A stretch of DNA of 7,161 bases. Source: Spirochaetales bacterium. GTDB taxonomy: Bacteria > Spirochaetota > Spirochaetia > DTKZ01. Each line of letters opens with the position of its first letter. The first letter of the stretch is position 1. The stretch is from contig JAISAF010000068.1 of the NCBI GenBank assembly GCA_031266855.1, positions 1-7,161 on the forward strand, written 5' to 3'. A program made the position numbers and the translations under genes. Below are positions 4,977-7,161 of this stretch, piece after piece. Under the pieces are notes generated by a model. The model saw nothing but the letters and a program-made list of their open reading frames with translations. It was not told the DNA's origin and ran no database searches.

Positions 4977-6662
4977 ATGAAAAAACGAGTTTATGTTATC
5001 GGTCACAGAAATCCCGATGCCGATTCCATTGTGTCCGCGGCCGCGTACGCGGAACTAAAGCGCGCGCTGGGAATGACAAACTGCCGCGCCGCCCGTGCGG
5101 GAAATATGAACCCGCAGACGGAATACATTTTTGAACGTTTCAGGACGCCCGCGCCTGAATATCTTCCTGACCTCATTCCCAAAGCGGAGTATTACCTGAA
5201 GGAAGAAGCTCTGACCGTGAACGAGGACACTCCCCTGTGGAACGCCCTGGAAATTATGGAAAACGAAAACCTGCGTGTTCTGCCTGTTGTCGATCCCCTG
5301 GGGGTTTACAAAAGTATGCTCCATTACCGGGGTTTCGCCCGCTATGTTACGACACACATCAATCCGCACCGGAAATCAATGTTTTCCGTTTCCATCGACC
5401 ACGTAACAGAAGTACTGCGCGCCCAGCCCATTACGCTGTTTAACCGGCGCGAAGTGGCGGAGGCCTCTATTGTTGTGGCGGCATCCTACAATAAGTTTTT
5501 TATCGAACATGTGGACGGGATGAATCCGGCGCAGACCCTCGTTATCATGGGCGACCGGCTTGATTTGCAGCGCTACTGCCTTGAACGGAAAGTGCGGGCG
5601 CTGATTCTTTCGCATAACTATGTCCTTGATGCCGATCTTGTTGCCCTCGCGGAAGAAAATGGCGTGTCCGTCATTTCCAGCCCCTACGACACCTCCTCGA
5701 CGTCCATGCTGATCATGTACTCCGCCCCTGTGGGAAACATCGGCGATGATTCAGTGCCCCTTATACGGCTCTCCGACCCGATACGCAAAATCCGGGAACC
5801 GCTTTCCCGTGTGCCTTCGCGCTGCCTCCCTGTGGGCGATGATGAAGGCCGCGTAAAAGGCGTCATTTTTGAAGGAGATTTGATTGAGGAACCGCACATC
5901 CAGATCATCATGGTCGACCACAACGAACACAGCCAGGCCATTGAAGGTATCGAGAATTACCGCATCCTTGAGGTTATCGACCACCACCGGCTGGGGAATA
6001 TGGCGACCCGGTATCCCATAACGTTTATCAATAAACCTGTCGGCGCCACCTGCACGATTGTAACGAATCTTTACCGTGAACAGCGGCTTCCCATGAAAAG
6101 GGAAATCGCCTCGCTTCTTTTGTGCGGCATTCTTGCCGATACCCTGGGCCTGAAGTCCGCCACGGCTACCGATGTTGACCGGGAGGCGGCGGAATACCTG
6201 GCGGAGGTCACGGGACTGGACATACAGACCCTCAGCCGGGAACTCCAGGAAGCGGCAAGTACGGTAAACGCCCGGTCCGCGGAGGAACTGGTAGCCATGG
6301 ATATGAAGGAATACCAGGAAAAGGAAGCGGACTTTTCGGTCAGCCAGATCGAGACGAACGATCCCGACGAACTTGTTGCCCGGCGGGACGAAATTTTCGC
6401 CGCCCTGATAAAAGCCTGTACGGGCAAAAATCTGCTTTTTTCCGCTCTGCTGGTTACTGATGTAACCGCCCTTGATTCGCTGTTTTTCGTTGTTGGCGCC
6501 AGGCCCTTTGTATCGGCGCTGGCCTTCCCCCGCGTTGAGACTCTTCGGCAGGAGGGCGGCGCGGCTCTGGGCGGCGGCATTTATCTTTTGAAGGAAATCG
6601 TTTCCCGCAAAAAACAGCTTATTCCCCTCCTGAGCGAATTAATCGAAAAAGCGGGGGTTTAG
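4977..6662 (+). CDS. ppaC: Manganese-dependent inorganic pyrophosphatase (family II) with CBS-DRTGG-CBS regulatory insert
   Basis: This 561-residue cytoplasmic enzyme hydrolyses pyrophosphate to two phosphates. The DHH-type catalytic part is split. Residues 1-70 carry GHRNPDADS, giving metal ligands H10, D14 and D16. Residues from about 308 on carry VDHNE (D314), VIDHHR (H336, H337) and ILADTL (D388). The C-terminal DHHA2 part has the active-site DMK (442-444) and SRKKQ (543-547). Between them lie a first CBS domain (about 75-125), a DRTGG-like domain (about 140-245) and a second CBS domain (about 257-305). Plain family II enzymes are about 310 residues, so the insert explains the length. In known CBS-pyrophosphatases AMP and ADP inhibit and ATP or diadenosine polyphosphates activate; here that is inference. 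ATG 4977 is chosen because AGGAG precedes it by five bases and the catalytic motif begins at residue 9. All key residues are present. The stop is TAG. Confidence 0.95.
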   Translation: MKKRVYVIGHRNPDADSIVSAAAYAELKRALGMTNCRAARAGNMNPQTEYIFERFRTPAPEYLPDLIPKAEYYLKEEALTVNEDTPLWNALEIMENENLRVLPVVDPLGVYKSMLHYRGFARYVTTHINPHRKSMFSVSIDHVTEVLRAQPITLFNRREVAEASIVVAASYNKFFIEHVDGMNPAQTLVIMGDRLDLQRYCLERKVRALILSHNYVLDADLVALAEENGVSVISSPYDTSSTSMLIMYSAPVGNIGDDSVPLIRLSDPIRKIREPLSRVPSRCLPVGDDEGRVKGVIFEGDLIEEPHIQIIMVDHNEHSQAIEGIENYRILEVIDHHRLGNMATRYPITFINKPVGATCTIVTNLYREQRLPMKREIASLLLCGILADTLGLKSATATDVDREAAEYLAEVTGLDIQTLSRELQEAASTVNARSAEELVAMDMKEYQEKEADFSVSQIETNDPDELVARRDEIFAALIKACTGKNLLFSALLVTDVTALDSLFFVVGARPFVSALAFPRVETLRQEGGAALGGGIYLLKEIVSRKKQLIPLLSELIEKAGV

Positions 6663-6675
6663 AGCCTGTTCGAAA
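6660..6675 (+). repeat. TAGAGC(C)TGTTC motif at the pyrophosphatase stop
   Basis: TAGAGCCTGTTCGAAA recurs almost exactly at 7147-7161. Its one-base-shorter variant TAGAGCTGTTC is found at 4642-4652 and, with one difference, on the minus strand at about 818-808. The pyrophosphatase TAG stop codon forms its first three bases. It may mark the edge of a repeat unit. Confidence 0.6.
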
Positions 6676-6698
6676 TCTTTATAATTTATCAGAATTTG

Positions 6699-6884
6699 GG
6701 CGCATTTTTTTGCCCGCAGCCGGGCAAAAAAACCGGGCTATCCGTTCCAATCTTTTTTACCGCTACGCGGTAAAAAAGGATTTCCACTTCTATCCCTTGC
6801 GCGGCGGCAGCTTGAGAACCAGGCAACGCACATAATTGCCTTTGGCAATTATGTTCTCATAACCCGGCGGAGGCAATTTTGCCT
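6699..6884 (+). repeat. Palindrome-rich modular repeat element, copy C
   Basis: The plus-strand order is as follows: GGCGC (6699-6703); P1 with 12-bp arms TTTTTTTGCCCG/CGGGCAAAAAAA (6705-6732); box 2 CCGGGCTATCCGTTCCAA (from 6733); P2 with 11-bp arms TTTTTTACCGC/GCGGTAAAAAA (6753-6777); a diverged box 3 containing TATCCCTTGCGCG (about 6781-6808); a hairpin with ATAATTGCC/GGCAATTAT and TTT loop (arms 11 bp, 6830-6854); and AGGCAATTTTGCCT (6871-6884). The boxes match copies A and B, while P1 and P2 are unrelated palindromes occupying the same places. The P1 end lies 36 bases past the pyrophosphatase stop. Confidence 0.8.
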
Positions 6885-6900
6885 GTGCCCAAGTAAACGC

Positions 6901-7088
6901 ACACGTGAGCGTGTTGTTGATTTGGAAGGCATGGCTCATCAACCCCCGTGGAGTTGATGAGCCATGCCATATAATCCCGATTCCTTGACAAAAGAAGTTC
7001 CCGCGGAGTCTTCTCCGCGGGAGCTTCATAACGAGTCTTTCCGGCAAGAGGCCCTAAAAAGCCCCTGGCGTGTAACAGGTTAAGGGCC
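6901..7088 (+). repeat. Run of further hairpins downstream of copy C
   Basis: Several inverted repeats follow one another: ACACG/CGTGT (6901-6914); 16-bp perfect arms GGCATGGCTCATCAAC (6928-6943 with 6953-6968, 9-base loop); 15-bp arms GAAGTTCCCGCGGAG with one G-T pair and a TCTT loop (6994-7008 with 7013-7027); and a weak nested structure GGCCCT/AGGGCC enclosing CCTG/CAGG (7050-7088). None is followed by a good T tract. A TTGACA at 6985-6990 has no clear -10 partner. No protein gene is credible in 6663-7161. Confidence 0.6.
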
Positions 7089-7111
7089 GAGCAAAATTGC
7101 CTATAAGGGAA

Positions 7112-7152
7112 GCTCTAAAAACTTTCACTTTGTGATTTTCAGTTCTTAGAGC
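7112..7152 (+). repeat. Imperfect 12-bp inverted repeat at the window's right end
   Basis: GCTCTAAAAACT (7112-7123) pairs with AGTTCTTAGAGC (7141-7152) with one mismatch, and TCAC/GTGA can pair inside the loop. The right arm runs into the second TAGAGCCTGTTC motif (7147-7161), so this may be the edge of the next repeat unit, which is cut off by the window. Confidence 0.5.
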
Positions 7153-7161
7153 CTGTTCAAA

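Noticed and set aside
6985..6990. TTGACA as part of a promoter near the right end
   Set aside because: No acceptable -10 hexamer lies 15-20 bases downstream; that position is occupied by a GC-rich hairpin.
6790..7047. 85-codon minus-strand frame after the pyrophosphatase gene
   Set aside because: It spans several hairpins and repeat boxes of copy C and has no recognisable domain.

Overview
This 7.2 kb window looks like a chromosomal stretch from a bacterium of roughly 50% GC. It holds the 3' end of a LacI-type regulator gene, a complete gatC-gatA-gatB operon, and a large family II (manganese-dependent) pyrophosphatase gene. The spaces between these genes are filled by an unusual family of palindrome-rich repeats. 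The gene set, the GC level and the repeat-laden spacers would fit a spirochaete, perhaps a gut treponeme. That assignment rests on general impression, not on a diagnostic marker.

Layout. Bases 1-717 (+) encode the ligand-binding half of a LacI/GalR-family repressor; its DNA-binding end lies outside the window. Bases 718-1093 are a spacer with a rho-independent terminator for the regulator and repeat copy A (minus orientation). On the minus strand, 4201 to 1094 carries gatC, gatA and gatB, packed with gaps of 15 and 3 bases. Together they encode the tRNA-dependent amidotransferase that converts Glu-tRNA(Gln) and/or Asp-tRNA(Asn) into the correctly charged tRNA. Bases 4202-4976 are a long divergent spacer. 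It contains a candidate gatC promoter, repeat copy B, a strong sigma-70-like promoter pointing right, an AT-rich stretch that may be decayed coding sequence, and a possible terminator/attenuator just before the next gene. Bases 4977-6662 (+) encode a 561-residue pyrophosphatase with an inserted CBS-DRTGG-CBS regulatory region. Bases 6663-7161 hold repeat copy C and further hairpins, with no credible gene.

Function. The two complete units are housekeeping. GatCAB supplies Gln-tRNA and/or Asn-tRNA for translation. The pyrophosphatase removes PPi made by biosynthetic reactions such as aminoacylation and, by family knowledge, is tuned by adenine nucleotides. The regulator's target is not visible.

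Main unusual feature. The three spacers share one modular element. Short conserved boxes alternate with perfect palindromes whose sequences differ between copies while staying self-complementary. This resembles compensatory change, or palindrome exchange, in a structured DNA or RNA element. Each copy has the same end (palindrome P1) next to a gene. A second module, beginning near a GAGC(C)TGTTC motif, occurs further out in the same order. It seems to provide the regulator's terminator in copy A.
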